The translations under genes and the position numbers were made by a program. Source: an uncultured Bacteroidota bacterium (GTDB lineage Bacteria; Bacteroidota; Bacteroidia; Bacteroidales; GWA2-32-17). From it: a stretch of 64,000 nucleotides of DNA. Positions 26,447-34,291 of this stretch are shown piece after piece. The notes beneath the pieces were generated by a model that made no database searches, was not told where the DNA came from, and saw only the letters and a program-made list of their open reading frames with translations. The stretch is from positions 1 to 64,000 of the forward strand of contig CAILUD010000117.1 in NCBI GenBank assembly GCA_903837285.1. The letters run 5' to 3'. Numbering within the stretch: position 1 is the stretch's first letter; each line of letters opens with the position of its first letter.

Positions 26447-27898
26447 GTGAAAAGATTATTTGTAACAAATCTTGGATTAGTACTTTTTCTTAACCTACTT
26501 GTTAAGCCATTCTGGATGTTTGGTATCGACAGAAGTGTTCAGAATGTTGTAGGTTCGGGCGATTATGGCTTTTATATTGCCCTTTTTAATTTCAGTCTAA
26601 TTTTAAATATTCTTTTAGATTTTGGTATCACTAATTACAATAATAAAAATATTGCTCAAAATAATCAGTTGCTTAACAAGCACTTGTCAAATGTTATTGC
26701 ATTAAAATTTCTGTTAGCTATTTTTTATACTATTGTTTGTCTTGTAATTGCGGTAATTATTAAATACGACTTCCGGCAAATTCAAATGCTGTTATTCTTA
26801 ATAGCAAATCAGTTTTTACTTTCATTTATTCTTTATTTGCGTTCAAATTTAAGTGGTTTGCACATGTTTAAAACAGATAGTTTGATTTCTGTTTTAGATC
26901 GTTTATTAATGATAATTATTTGTAGTGTTTTACTATGGGGACATGTAACATCAACTCCATTTAAAATAGAATGGTTTGTTTATTCTCAAACTATAGCATA
27001 TGTTACTACTGCTTTAATTACGCTTTTAATAGTATTAAAGAAAGCGGGGTTACTAAAACTTAATTTCGACTGGCACTTTTTTATAGTTTTTTTAAAACAA
27101 AGTTATCCTTTTGCCTTGCTAATTTTTTTAATGGCTTTTTATAATCGAATCGATTCGGTTATGCTTGAGAGAATGCTGCCTAACGGTGCCGAAGAAGCTG
27201 GTATATATGCCCAATCATATAGAATTTTAGATGCTGCATCGATGATTGCATTTTTGTTTGCGGGATTATTATTGCCAATTTTCTCGAAAATGCTTAAACA
27301 CAAAGATCCGGTAGATCAATTAGTTCAATTTTCATATCGTCTAATTATTGTTCCCGCTGTAATTTTTGTTATTGGTGCAATAATTTACAAGGAAGAATTA
27401 ATTCAGCTTTTATATCACGGAAGTAAATTATCGTATTCAGCTCAAATATTTTCTGTCATTATTCCAGGTTTAATAGCAATGTCAACTACATATATTTATG
27501 GCACATTGCTAACTGCAAATGGTAGTTTTAGGCAATTAAATATTATGGCGGCAACAGCAATGGTATTAAATATTATTTTGAATATTATACTTATTCCAAA
27601 ATTTCATGCATTTGGTTCGGCAATTGCAAGTTTAACAACACAATCGCTAACTGCTTTGGTTCAAATACTTATTGCAAATAAGGTGTTTGGCTTTAAAACA
27701 AATTACAATTTCCTTTTATTTTTATTAATATTTATTGTAGGAATTTCAGGAATAGGCATTTTATTTAAAAACACTTTTGAAAATTGGTTCTTGGGGTTTG
27801 TTTTAATAGGCATTACAGGCATTATAGCTGCATTTGCTTTAAAACTTATTGACCTAAAAGGCATGTTTCAGATTATTAAAAACAGAAGCGAGGATTAG
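26447..27898 (+). CDS. Polysaccharide flippase (Wzx/MATE-like)
   Basis: 483 residues from a GTG (MKRLFVTNLGLVLFLNLLVKPFWMFG) with about fourteen hydrophobic helices and no large soluble domain, as in the Wzx/RfbX branch of the MOP superfamily. It should flip lipid-linked oligosaccharide units to the periplasmic side for polymerisation. Conserved-looking features include GSGDYGFYIALFNFSLIL early in the protein and NRIDSVMLERMLPNGAEEAGIYAQSYR in the middle. It is divergent from the Wzz-ligase operon and most likely works with it. Confidence 0.9.
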   Translation: MKRLFVTNLGLVLFLNLLVKPFWMFGIDRSVQNVVGSGDYGFYIALFNFSLILNILLDFGITNYNNKNIAQNNQLLNKHLSNVIALKFLLAIFYTIVCLVIAVIIKYDFRQIQMLLFLIANQFLLSFILYLRSNLSGLHMFKTDSLISVLDRLLMIIICSVLLWGHVTSTPFKIEWFVYSQTIAYVTTALITLLIVLKKAGLLKLNFDWHFFIVFLKQSYPFALLIFLMAFYNRIDSVMLERMLPNGAEEAGIYAQSYRILDAASMIAFLFAGLLLPIFSKMLKHKDPVDQLVQFSYRLIIVPAVIFVIGAIIYKEELIQLLYHGSKLSYSAQIFSVIIPGLIAMSTTYIYGTLLTANGSFRQLNIMAATAMVLNIILNIILIPKFHAFGSAIASLTTQSLTALVQILIANKVFGFKTNYNFLLFLLIFIVGISGIGILFKNTFENWFLGFVLIGITGIIAAFALKLIDLKGMFQIIKNRSED

Positions 27899-27930
27899 TT
27901 CTCGTTTGAGGTATTTTTTACACTCTATTA

Positions 27931-29205
27931 TTATTCTGCTTTTATTAAGTAATAATTCTTTTTTCCTTTTTGAATCAGCAAGAATTTTCCATTCAATAAT
28001 CCTGTGGAATTTAAACTAATATCTTCTGTTACTTTTTCTTTGTTAATACTTAATCCTCCTGCCTGAATCATTTTTCTTGCTTCTCCTTTACTTGGAAAAA
28101 CTTGCGTGTTAACTGCCAGTAAATCTGTAATTAAAATTCCTTGTTCGAGTTCAGATTTTAAAATATTAAATTGTGGAACGCCTTCAAAAACTGAAAGAAA
28201 TAAATTTTCATCCATTTTTTCGAGCATTTCTTTAGTTCCTTTTCCAAAAAGAATTTGCGATGCTTCAACAGAGGTATTGTAATCAGATTCTGAGTGAACC
28301 ATACAAGTGACTTCTTTTGCTAATCTTGTTTGAAGTAACCGCATGTGTGGCTCTAATTTGTGCTGAGCTATTAGAGTGTCAATTTCTTCTTTTGAAATGA
28401 AAGTAAAAATCTTGATATATCTTTCAGCATCTTCGTCAGATACGTTTACCCAAAACTGGTAAAATTCGTAAGGTGAAGTTTTTGCAGCATCAAGCCAGAT
28501 ATTTCCTTTTTCGGTTTTTCCAAATTTACCACCATCTGCTTTTGTAATTAATGGTGTAGTAAACGAAAATGCTTCGCCACCGCACATTCTGCGAATAAGT
28601 TCAGCGCCTGTTGTCATGTTGCCCCATTGGTCGGCACCACCCATTTGTAGGTGACAATTCTTATTTTTATAAAGCCAGAAAAAATCGTATCCCTGTAATA
28701 GCTGGTAACTAAATTCAGTAAAAGAAATTCCTGTTTCCATTCTTTTTTTTACCGAATCTTTCGACATCATATAGTTCACGGTAAGATGTTTTCCTACGTC
28801 TCTTATGAAAGTTAAAAAACCCATATCCTTAAACCAATCATAGTTATTTGCCATGATTGCAGGATTGGAAGTTGAGGTGAAATCAAGAAATTTTTCAAGC
28901 TGATTGTGAACACATTTTACATTATGGTTAAGAATATCTTCTGAAAGTAAATTTCTTTCTTCTGATTTACCGGAGGGATCGCCTACCATTCCTGTTGCAC
29001 CACCAACCAAAGCAACCGGCTGATGACCGGCTCTTTGAAGGTGCATAAGTAAAATAATTTGAACTAAACTTCCTATGTGAAGTGAATCAGCAGTGGGGTC
29101 AAAACCAATATATCCAATGGTTTTTTCTTTTAATAATTTTTCTTCTGTTCCCGGCATAATATCCTGAACCATGCCTCTCCACTGTAATTCTTGAATCAAA
29201 TTCAT
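27931..29205 (-). CDS. tyrS: Tyrosyl-tRNA synthetase
   Basis: Charges tRNA-Tyr. 424 residues with the class I signature HIGS at 43-46 ([14 protein letters not shown]), the tyrosine-binding [29 protein letters not shown], the KMSKS loop as KFGKT, and a C-terminal S4 RNA-binding domain ([26 protein letters not shown]). All expected parts are present. It follows the PLP enzyme gene by 15 bases in the same direction and converges with the flippase gene. Confidence 0.97.
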   Translation of the reverse strand: MNLIQELQWRGMVQDIMPGTEEKLLKEKTIGYIGFDPTADSLHIGSLVQIILLMHLQRAGHQPVALVGGATGMVGDPSGKSEERNLLSEDILNHNVKCVHNQLEKFLDFTSTSNPAIMANNYDWFKDMGFLTFIRDVGKHLTVNYMMSKDSVKKRMETGISFTEFSYQLLQGYDFFWLYKNKNCHLQMGGADQWGNMTTGAELIRRMCGGEAFSFTTPLITKADGGKFGKTEKGNIWLDAAKTSPYEFYQFWVNVSDEDAERYIKIFTFISKEEIDTLIAQHKLEPHMRLLQTRLAKEVTCMVHSESDYNTSVEASQILFGKGTKEMLEKMDENLFLSVFEGVPQFNILKSELEQGILITDLLAVNTQVFPSKGEARKMIQAGGLSINKEKVTEDISLNSTGLLNGKFLLIQKGKKNYYLIKAE

Positions 29206-29220
29206 AGGAAAATATATGTT

Positions 29221-30402
29221 TTAAATTTTTGCTAAAGCTTGGTCTAAATCCTGTATTAAATCTTCAACGTTTTCAATTCCTACTGAATAACGAACTAAAC
29301 CATCTGTAATACTTGCAGCTAATCTGCCTTCTTTTCCCATTCCGGCATGAGTCATTGAAGCTGGATGTTGAATTAAAGTTTCTATTCCACCAAGTGACAC
29401 AGCAAGCATAGCTATTTTTACATTATCCATTAAAATTTCGCCAGCTTCAAATCCGCCTTTAAGTTCAAAACTTATCATAGCACCCGGACCTTTCATTTGT
29501 TTTAATCCAAGTTCGTATTGTGGATGTGATTTTAATCCAGGATACATTACTGTTGCAACTTTTGGGTGTGCCTCTAAATAATCTGCAATTTTGATTGCAT
29601 TTTCCTGTGCACGATCAATACGAATTGAAAGTGTTTTAACTCCTCTAACAACTAAATATGCCTGATGTGGATCCATATTTCCACCCATGTAAACCATTGT
29701 TTTACGAAGTTTTGCATACATTTCTGAATCTTTCGCAATTATAACTCCACCAACAACATCGGCATGACCATTAATGAATTTTGTAATAGAATGTAAAACG
29801 ATATCAGCACCTAAATTTAGTGGCTGTTGCAAATAAGGACTACAGAAAGTATTGTCTACAACAACTGGAATTCCATGTTTGTGAGCAATCTCTGCACAGG
29901 CAGCAATATCAGTAATAGAAATTGTTGGATTTCCTGGAGTTTCGATATAAAGTAATTTTGTATTTGGACGAATATTTTTTTCAATATTTTCGATATTTGA
30001 AGTATCAACAAATGTACATTCAACACCAAATTTCATGAAATGAGTTTCAAGTACGCTTCTGCTTGGTCCATAAACAGCGCTTGTACTTAAAATATGTGAA
30101 TCTTTTGATAACAGTGTCATGTAAACAGCGGTAACAGCAGCCATTCCTGATGCTAATGCAATACCACCAAAGCCGTTTTCTAAAATTGCAACCTTTTTTT
30201 CTAAGGCTTCAATAGTTGGATTTCCAATTCTGGTATAAATAAATCCTTTTTCCTTGCCAGCAAAGCAATCGGCACCATGTTTTGCATTTTTAAAAGCAAA
30301 TGTTGAAGTTTGATAAATTGGAGTTACCGCACTTCCCCACTGATCGTGAGCATCACCTGCATGAATAAGTTTTGTGTTAAAACCACTGTTTGTATTTTCC
30401 AT
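29221..30402 (-). CDS. Cys/Met-metabolism PLP enzyme (methionine gamma-lyase or cystathionine gamma-lyase type)
   Basis: 393 residues of the trans-sulfuration family. The PLP lysine is Lys208 in HSITKFINGHADVVGG; the phosphate-binding SGMAAVTAV, the YTRIGNPT loop and the SLGGIETLIQHPASMTHAGM region are all present. True methionine gamma-lyases usually have a cysteine in AxYGC; here the segment reads AVYGPSRSV, so cystathionine gamma-lyase or another family role is as likely. It lies upstream of tyrS with its own promoter element. The reaction remains open, but the family is certain. Confidence 0.9.
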   Translation of the reverse strand: MENTNSGFNTKLIHAGDAHDQWGSAVTPIYQTSTFAFKNAKHGADCFAGKEKGFIYTRIGNPTIEALEKKVAILENGFGGIALASGMAAVTAVYMTLLSKDSHILSTSAVYGPSRSVLETHFMKFGVECTFVDTSNIENIEKNIRPNTKLLYIETPGNPTISITDIAACAEIAHKHGIPVVVDNTFCSPYLQQPLNLGADIVLHSITKFINGHADVVGGVIIAKDSEMYAKLRKTMVYMGGNMDPHQAYLVVRGVKTLSIRIDRAQENAIKIADYLEAHPKVATVMYPGLKSHPQYELGLKQMKGPGAMISFELKGGFEAGEILMDNVKIAMLAVSLGGIETLIQHPASMTHAGMGKEGRLAASITDGLVRYSVGIENVEDLIQDLDQALAKI

Positions 30403-30418
30403 TATTTATAATTTTTTG

Positions 30419-30426
30419 CAAAGATA
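30419..30426 (-). promoter_or_regulatory. Candidate -7 element of the PLP enzyme-tyrS operon
   Basis: TATCTTTG on the minus strand, 16 bases before the ATG at 30402; the -33 region is weak. Confidence 0.5.
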
Positions 30427-30500
30427 ATGTTCCGTTAGAAAAAATAAGGCAAAATATTGAAAGTTTACAAACCTAGATTATTTACAGGCATATCGTTAAT

Positions 30501-30531
30501 TTTGGTGTTAACTAAAAAAAATGTAGGTTTG
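30501..30531 (+). promoter_or_regulatory. Promoter of the Na/phosphate cotransporter gene
   Basis: TTTG at 30501-30504, a 19-base spacer and TAGGTTTG at 30524-30531: a full Bacteroidota promoter, giving a leader of about 20 bases. Confidence 0.7.
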
Positions 30532-30559
30532 AATATTAAAACTGACTTTCAACTGTTAT

Positions 30560-32605
30560 ATGAGAATTTTAGCTTTTATATTTGTTTTGCTTTTTTTTTC
30601 TGGCCTTGTCAGTAGCCAAAATATTTTATCTAAACCAATAATTAAAGATACTTTAAATTATTGCGGAGATAATCAAGTTGTAACCTCTGGTCAGCATTTA
30701 TTTAAAACCGTAAAAGTTTTGGTTTCCGAAAAAGGTAATCCCGTTGCAGGGGTTCCGGTTGAAATGAAAGTTGTATTATCTCCAAACTCAAATGAAAAGG
30801 GAATTATTACACCTACAATAATAGTTACAAACAATAAAGGTATAGTAGAATTTAATTATTTTCCAGCCAAAGAATCTGGGGATTATTTATTAGTGGCTTC
30901 AATAGCAAACGAGGCAAATTCTGGAATACTTGCATACAAAGTAACCGTTAGAAAAAATTATTGGGCATGGTGGGTTGTATTTGGATTACTAGGAGGATTA
31001 GGATTGTTTTTATTCGGAATAAACTATTTAAGTGATGGCTTACAGCGTGCTGCAGGAAATAAATTGCGTACAATTTTAGGTAGCCTAACAAATAATCGTA
31101 TAGCAGGACTTGGAATAGGCGCATTTATTACAACTGTAATTCAAAGTAGTAGTGCAATGTCTGTAATGCTTATAAGCTTTGTCGATTCCGGGCTTATGAA
31201 GTTTAGGCAGACTGTTCCGGTAATTATTGGTTCTGCAATTGGCACTACGCTTACAATTCAGCTTGTAGCATTAAATTTCAGCAAATATGCTTTAGCTTTT
31301 GTTGCGGTTGGTTTTATATTAAATTTTTTCTCGAAAAGGCATTACTTTAAACATATAGGACAAATAATAACTGGATTGGGATTGTTGTTTTTAGGTTTAA
31401 TGTTAATGTCCGAATCAATTGGGCCATTAAAAACTTTTCAGCCAGTAATTGATGCCTTGCTGGAAATGGAAAACCCACTAATAGGTGTTCTTGCAGGAAT
31501 AATTTTCACTGCTATAACACAAAGCGCAAGTGCATTTATTGGAATAGTAATAATACTTGGTTCGCAAGGATTACTTTCGTTAGAGGCATCAATTCCACTT
31601 TTAATAGGAGCAAATGTTGGGACTTCTGTTACTGCAATTATTGCTGCAGTTGGAGTTTCTACCGAAGCAAAAAAAGTTGCGGTTGCTCATGCTGTTTATA
31701 GAATTATTGGTGCTGGTTTAATAATATGGTGGATTCCTGCTTTTGCAGAGATTGTTCGTTCTGTTTCTGTTTCAGAAGCTACTGCAGGTGTTTCGGTAGC
31801 TATTCCCATGCAAATAGCAAATTCGCATACCTTGTTTTATTTAGGGTTTACAATTATTGCTTTTCCGCTTACAAGTTTATTTGCAAAGCTTATTGATAAA
31901 CTTGTGCCAACAAAAAAAGCAGATACTCAAATATTTCTTTCTGTACAATTTTTGGACGATAATATTTTATCAACTCCACCACTTGCTCTTAATCTTGCAA
32001 AACAAGAAACAATTCGCATGGCTCATATTGTACAGGATATGGTTAATGATGTATTGTTACCATTTTTATTAAATGAAGGAAATGTAATACAAGAAGTTGA
32101 GAAAAATGAAAAATTAGTAGATTATCTACGTGATAGGATTTCAGAATATTTGGTTAAAATCAGCCGTTTAAATGTTCATGAAGAAAACACAAAAGAAGCG
32201 TTTCAAATGTTGTCTGTTGTTAAGGAACTTGAGCAAATGGCAGATATAGTAGCAGTAAATCTTTTACCAAAAGCAAAAGAGTGGGTTGTTAGTGGCCATA
32301 GTTTCAGTAATGAAGGAAAAAAAGAAATTGTTGATTTTCATAATCGTTGCCAAAAACAGTTATCAAGGGCAATTGAAGTTTTTCGAGATGTGAATTTAGA
32401 AAAAGCAAAAGTCATAAATAAAAAAGGCAAGAAATATAGTGATTTAGCAATAGAACTTGAAAAAAGCCATTTTCTAAGATTAGCAGGAGAAGTTAAGCAA
32501 TCGGTTGATAGTAGCCGGTTTCATATGGAATTGTTGGGAATGTTTAATGCAATAAATCGTCATGCATCAAATATTGCAAGAATATTACTTAAAGGGATTA
32601 ATTAG
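30560..32605 (+). CDS. Na/phosphate cotransporter family protein with N-terminal Ig-like and C-terminal PhoU-like domains
   Basis: 681 residues. A signal peptide (MRILAFIFVLLFFSGLVSSQ) and an Ig-like bacterial domain (about 40-130, NPVAGVPVEMKVVLSP, KGIVEFNYFPAKESGDYLL) precede the membrane core with the two inverted repeats of the NptA/PF02690 family: FGINYLSDGLQRAAGNKLR and TTVIQSSSAMSVMLISF, then ITQSASAFIGIVIILGSQG. The QSSSA/QSASA pairs mark the transport site. The C-terminal part (about 480-680) is a helical PhoU-like domain. Import of phosphate with sodium is the family role. The added extracytoplasmic domain is less common. Confidence 0.92.
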   Translation: MRILAFIFVLLFFSGLVSSQNILSKPIIKDTLNYCGDNQVVTSGQHLFKTVKVLVSEKGNPVAGVPVEMKVVLSPNSNEKGIITPTIIVTNNKGIVEFNYFPAKESGDYLLVASIANEANSGILAYKVTVRKNYWAWWVVFGLLGGLGLFLFGINYLSDGLQRAAGNKLRTILGSLTNNRIAGLGIGAFITTVIQSSSAMSVMLISFVDSGLMKFRQTVPVIIGSAIGTTLTIQLVALNFSKYALAFVAVGFILNFFSKRHYFKHIGQIITGLGLLFLGLMLMSESIGPLKTFQPVIDALLEMENPLIGVLAGIIFTAITQSASAFIGIVIILGSQGLLSLEASIPLLIGANVGTSVTAIIAAVGVSTEAKKVAVAHAVYRIIGAGLIIWWIPAFAEIVRSVSVSEATAGVSVAIPMQIANSHTLFYLGFTIIAFPLTSLFAKLIDKLVPTKKADTQIFLSVQFLDDNILSTPPLALNLAKQETIRMAHIVQDMVNDVLLPFLLNEGNVIQEVEKNEKLVDYLRDRISEYLVKISRLNVHEENTKEAFQMLSVVKELEQMADIVAVNLLPKAKEWVVSGHSFSNEGKKEIVDFHNRCQKQLSRAIEVFRDVNLEKAKVINKKGKKYSDLAIELEKSHFLRLAGEVKQSVDSSRFHMELLGMFNAINRHASNIARILLKGIN

Positions 32606-32627
32606 AATTTATAATAAAAAGCTCATC

Positions 32628-32672
32628 TGGGTTTTTAACCCATAAACATTTATACTGGGGATTATAAATCCC
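32628..32672. repeat. Two small look-alike hairpins after the cotransporter gene
   Basis: TGGGTT-TTT-AACCCA (32628-32642) and GGGATT-ATA-AATCCC (32658-32672) have the same stem length and loop length but different stem bases. They lie 22-66 bases downstream of the gene; lacking a T-run they are poor terminators and look like members of a short repeat family. Confidence 0.5.
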
Positions 32673-32758
32673 AAATTATTTACTTCCGTATTTATAAATC
32701 TGAAAAATTATATTGTCCCCCTTTTGTCTGCCGCAGTGAATCGAAGGGTTATCTACAC

Positions 32759-32913
32759 TAGATTCTTCAAGGAGTTTATCATGACAAAGTAGGATTCAGA
32801 ATGACATCCTATTCTTTTGTCATTCTGAATGAAGTGTAACGTAATGAAGAATCTATTCTAGAGTATTAGATTACCTTCCGTGAAAAAGTACTTCGCGTTG
32901 CTCAGAATGACAA
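32759..32913. repeat. Bacteroidota intergenic palindromic repeat (GTCATTCTGA type), more than one copy
   Basis: An outer inverted pair TAGATTCTTCA (32759-32769) / TGAAGAATCTA (32845-32855) encloses a perfect 13-bp inner pair ATTCAGAATGACA (32794-32806) / TGTCATTCTGAAT (32818-32830). A further partial copy (CTTCGCGTTGCTCAGAATGACA) follows near 32891. The words TGTCATTCTGA and GAAGAATC recur between genes in many Bacteroidota genomes. The 328-base gap 32606-32933 holds nothing else. Confidence 0.7.
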
Positions 32914-32933
32914 ATCCTTTTTAGTTATGAAAT

Positions 32934-33329
32934 TTAGTCTAATTTTCGATAAGCTTCCTCATCTCCATAGGGAATAAAATCTGCATGATGTTGAGGTTCA
33001 CAAAATTCTTCATCGAGCTGGTGTTTAATGCCACACCAGTATTTTTCTGTTTCACCGGCAATTACACATGAGTATTGAAGTAACCCATTAGCATATCCAC
33101 AATACATGCAATTAAATTTTTCGTAAAGTTTTAAATATTGTAATTTATGCCTGTCAACTCTAATATATTTTCCTCTTTTTACATAAGGAATACCATATGC
33201 CGCAAAACAAATACGATGATAAATTTCAATCCAAATGTCAAGAATTACAATAGGAATAATTAGACTGTAAATCACTGGCATAACAAGAATGTGCCAGAAA
33301 GAACGGTGTTGGTTTTGTTTGTATCTCAT
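32934..33329 (-). CDS. Conserved protein of unknown function with CxYC...YWC.IKH motif
   Basis: 131 residues from MRYKQNQHRSFWH. One hydrophobic segment (ILVMPVIYSLIIPIVILDIWIEIYHRICF) at about 11-40 is followed by FDRHKL-type VDRHKLQYLKLYEKFNCMYCGYANGLLQY and GETEKYWCGIKHQLDEEF. The three cysteines and the YWCxIKH block recur in a family I recall from proteobacteria and Bacteroidota that has no assigned function; a metal or redox role is only a guess. A longer frame to 33383 is excluded because a TACATTTG promoter element lies inside it. It stands alone in repeat-rich DNA. Confidence 0.8.
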   Translation of the reverse strand: MRYKQNQHRSFWHILVMPVIYSLIIPIVILDIWIEIYHRICFAAYGIPYVKRGKYIRVDRHKLQYLKLYEKFNCMYCGYANGLLQYSCVIAGETEKYWCGIKHQLDEEFCEPQHHADFIPYGDEEAYRKLD

Positions 33330-33348
33330 GGTTTTTGGTTTTCGAAGG

Positions 33349-33356
33349 CAAATGTA
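33349..33356 (-). promoter_or_regulatory. -7 element for the CxYC-family gene
   Basis: TACATTTG on the minus strand, 19 bases before the ATG at 33329; it fixes the shorter start. Confidence 0.5.
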
Positions 33357-33437
33357 GAAAAAAGCAGAAAAATAAAAAATCAAGTTTTGTTGTTCTGAGT
33401 TAAACGAAGTACTATTTCACCGAAGGTAACCATTATC

Positions 33438-33459
33438 TTGCTCCGCCGCGGCGGAGCAA
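33438..33459. repeat. Perfect 22-bp GC-rich palindrome
   Basis: A 22-base perfect palindrome with the core CTCCGCCGCGGCGGAG in otherwise very A+T-rich DNA. It shares its centre CGCCGCGGCG with a second palindrome at 34253-34266. Being perfect with no loop, it is more like a DNA-protein or repeat-family site than an RNA hairpin. Confidence 0.75.
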
Positions 33460-33626
33460 AATCTATATTGACATATTGTTACATCTGAAATTTTGGAAAT
33501 TTTTTCCTCAATCGCATCTTTTATACCATTAGCTATTACAAAATAGTTTTTTATTTTTTACCTCACTCCAAACTCAAATGTCATTAATTTAAAGAAATTT
33601 TTTTAATTCTTTTTGCTTTTATGCAT
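33460..33626. other. Non-coding DNA between palindromic elements
   Basis: Part of the 960-base gene-free stretch 33330-34291. Apart from the palindromes, four hairpins and the long inverted repeat listed separately, I see no reading frame, promoter or RNA gene in it. Confidence 0.4.
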
Positions 33627-33799
33627 CATCTACGAAGATGTATATTTTATTATATTTAGGTCATTAAAAATATTGAACCTCTACAAGGTTCTATAATAAA
33701 AAAACACTTAAAAAAGATGTAAATTCTGTTTTGAAGATCGTAGATCTTCCATTTTTGTAAAATGCCGAAAATACTGGTGTATAAAGGTTGTAGACCTTT
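33627..33799. repeat. Cluster of four hairpins with a common TYGTAGA loop and different stems
   Basis: Hairpins at 33627-33640 (CATCT-ACGA-AGATG), 33675-33691 (GAACCT-CTACA-AGGTTC), 33733-33749 (GAAGATC-GTA-GATCTTC) and 33783-33799 (AAAGGT-TGTAG-ACCTTT). Read on the appropriate strand all share T-C/T-G-T-A-G-A in or around the loop, the first two being inverted relative to the last two, while the stem bases differ but still pair. Confidence 0.6.
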
Positions 33800-33894
33800 C
33801 ACTACAACTAAAACAGATAAAATCTTAGTCCTTTTCAGAATTGTTTGTGGTGCTTATCTTAATGACATTGCCCCAAAAGTAAACAAAAACTCTA

Positions 33895-34016
33895 GTCCAT
33901 AATATGCTATCGGCCCGCTCTATAAAAGAGTAAGAAAACTACAATATTGAGTAAACTTCTATTTTGTTTTCTAAACTCTTTTATATTCACAGCCAAGACA
34001 CGCCCGCATTATGGAC
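33895..34016. repeat. Imperfect 122-base inverted repeat
   Basis: The outer ends GTCCATAAT (33895-33903) / ATTATGGAC (34008-34016) pair perfectly, and inside them TAAAAGAGTAAGAAAAC (33923-33939) pairs with the segment 33966-33983 apart from one extra base. The loop is about 26 bases. No coding. The size and perfect ends suggest a small mobile-element remnant or a structured element. Confidence 0.5.
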
Positions 34017-34252
34017 ATGCCTGCCCACTTCGCTCTGAATAGCCGAAATATATTTATTAAACTTTATTCGTTGAATAACTTTCAATTATTGCAAACAAAT
34101 ATTCGATCAAGTGCGGTGGCTATCCATGAAAGGTGCGAACTGCAATTTTTCAACTAGAAATAATTTAGTGAAGAGAATATAATAAATCTAACAACGTTCA
34201 AAATGTTGCTGCATAAAATTGAAGTTGGCTTTCATGGTGGGCTTTTTGGTTC

Positions 34253-34266
34253 TTCGCCGCGGCGAA
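34253..34266. repeat. 14-bp GC-rich palindrome
   Basis: TTCGCCGCGGCGAA, perfect, centred on the same CGCCGCGGCG as the 22-bp palindrome 800 bases away. It lies 26 bases after the stop of the minus-strand SBBP gene. Confidence 0.6.
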
Positions 34267-34291
34267 TTGGCGGCAGAAAAAAGAACAAAAT

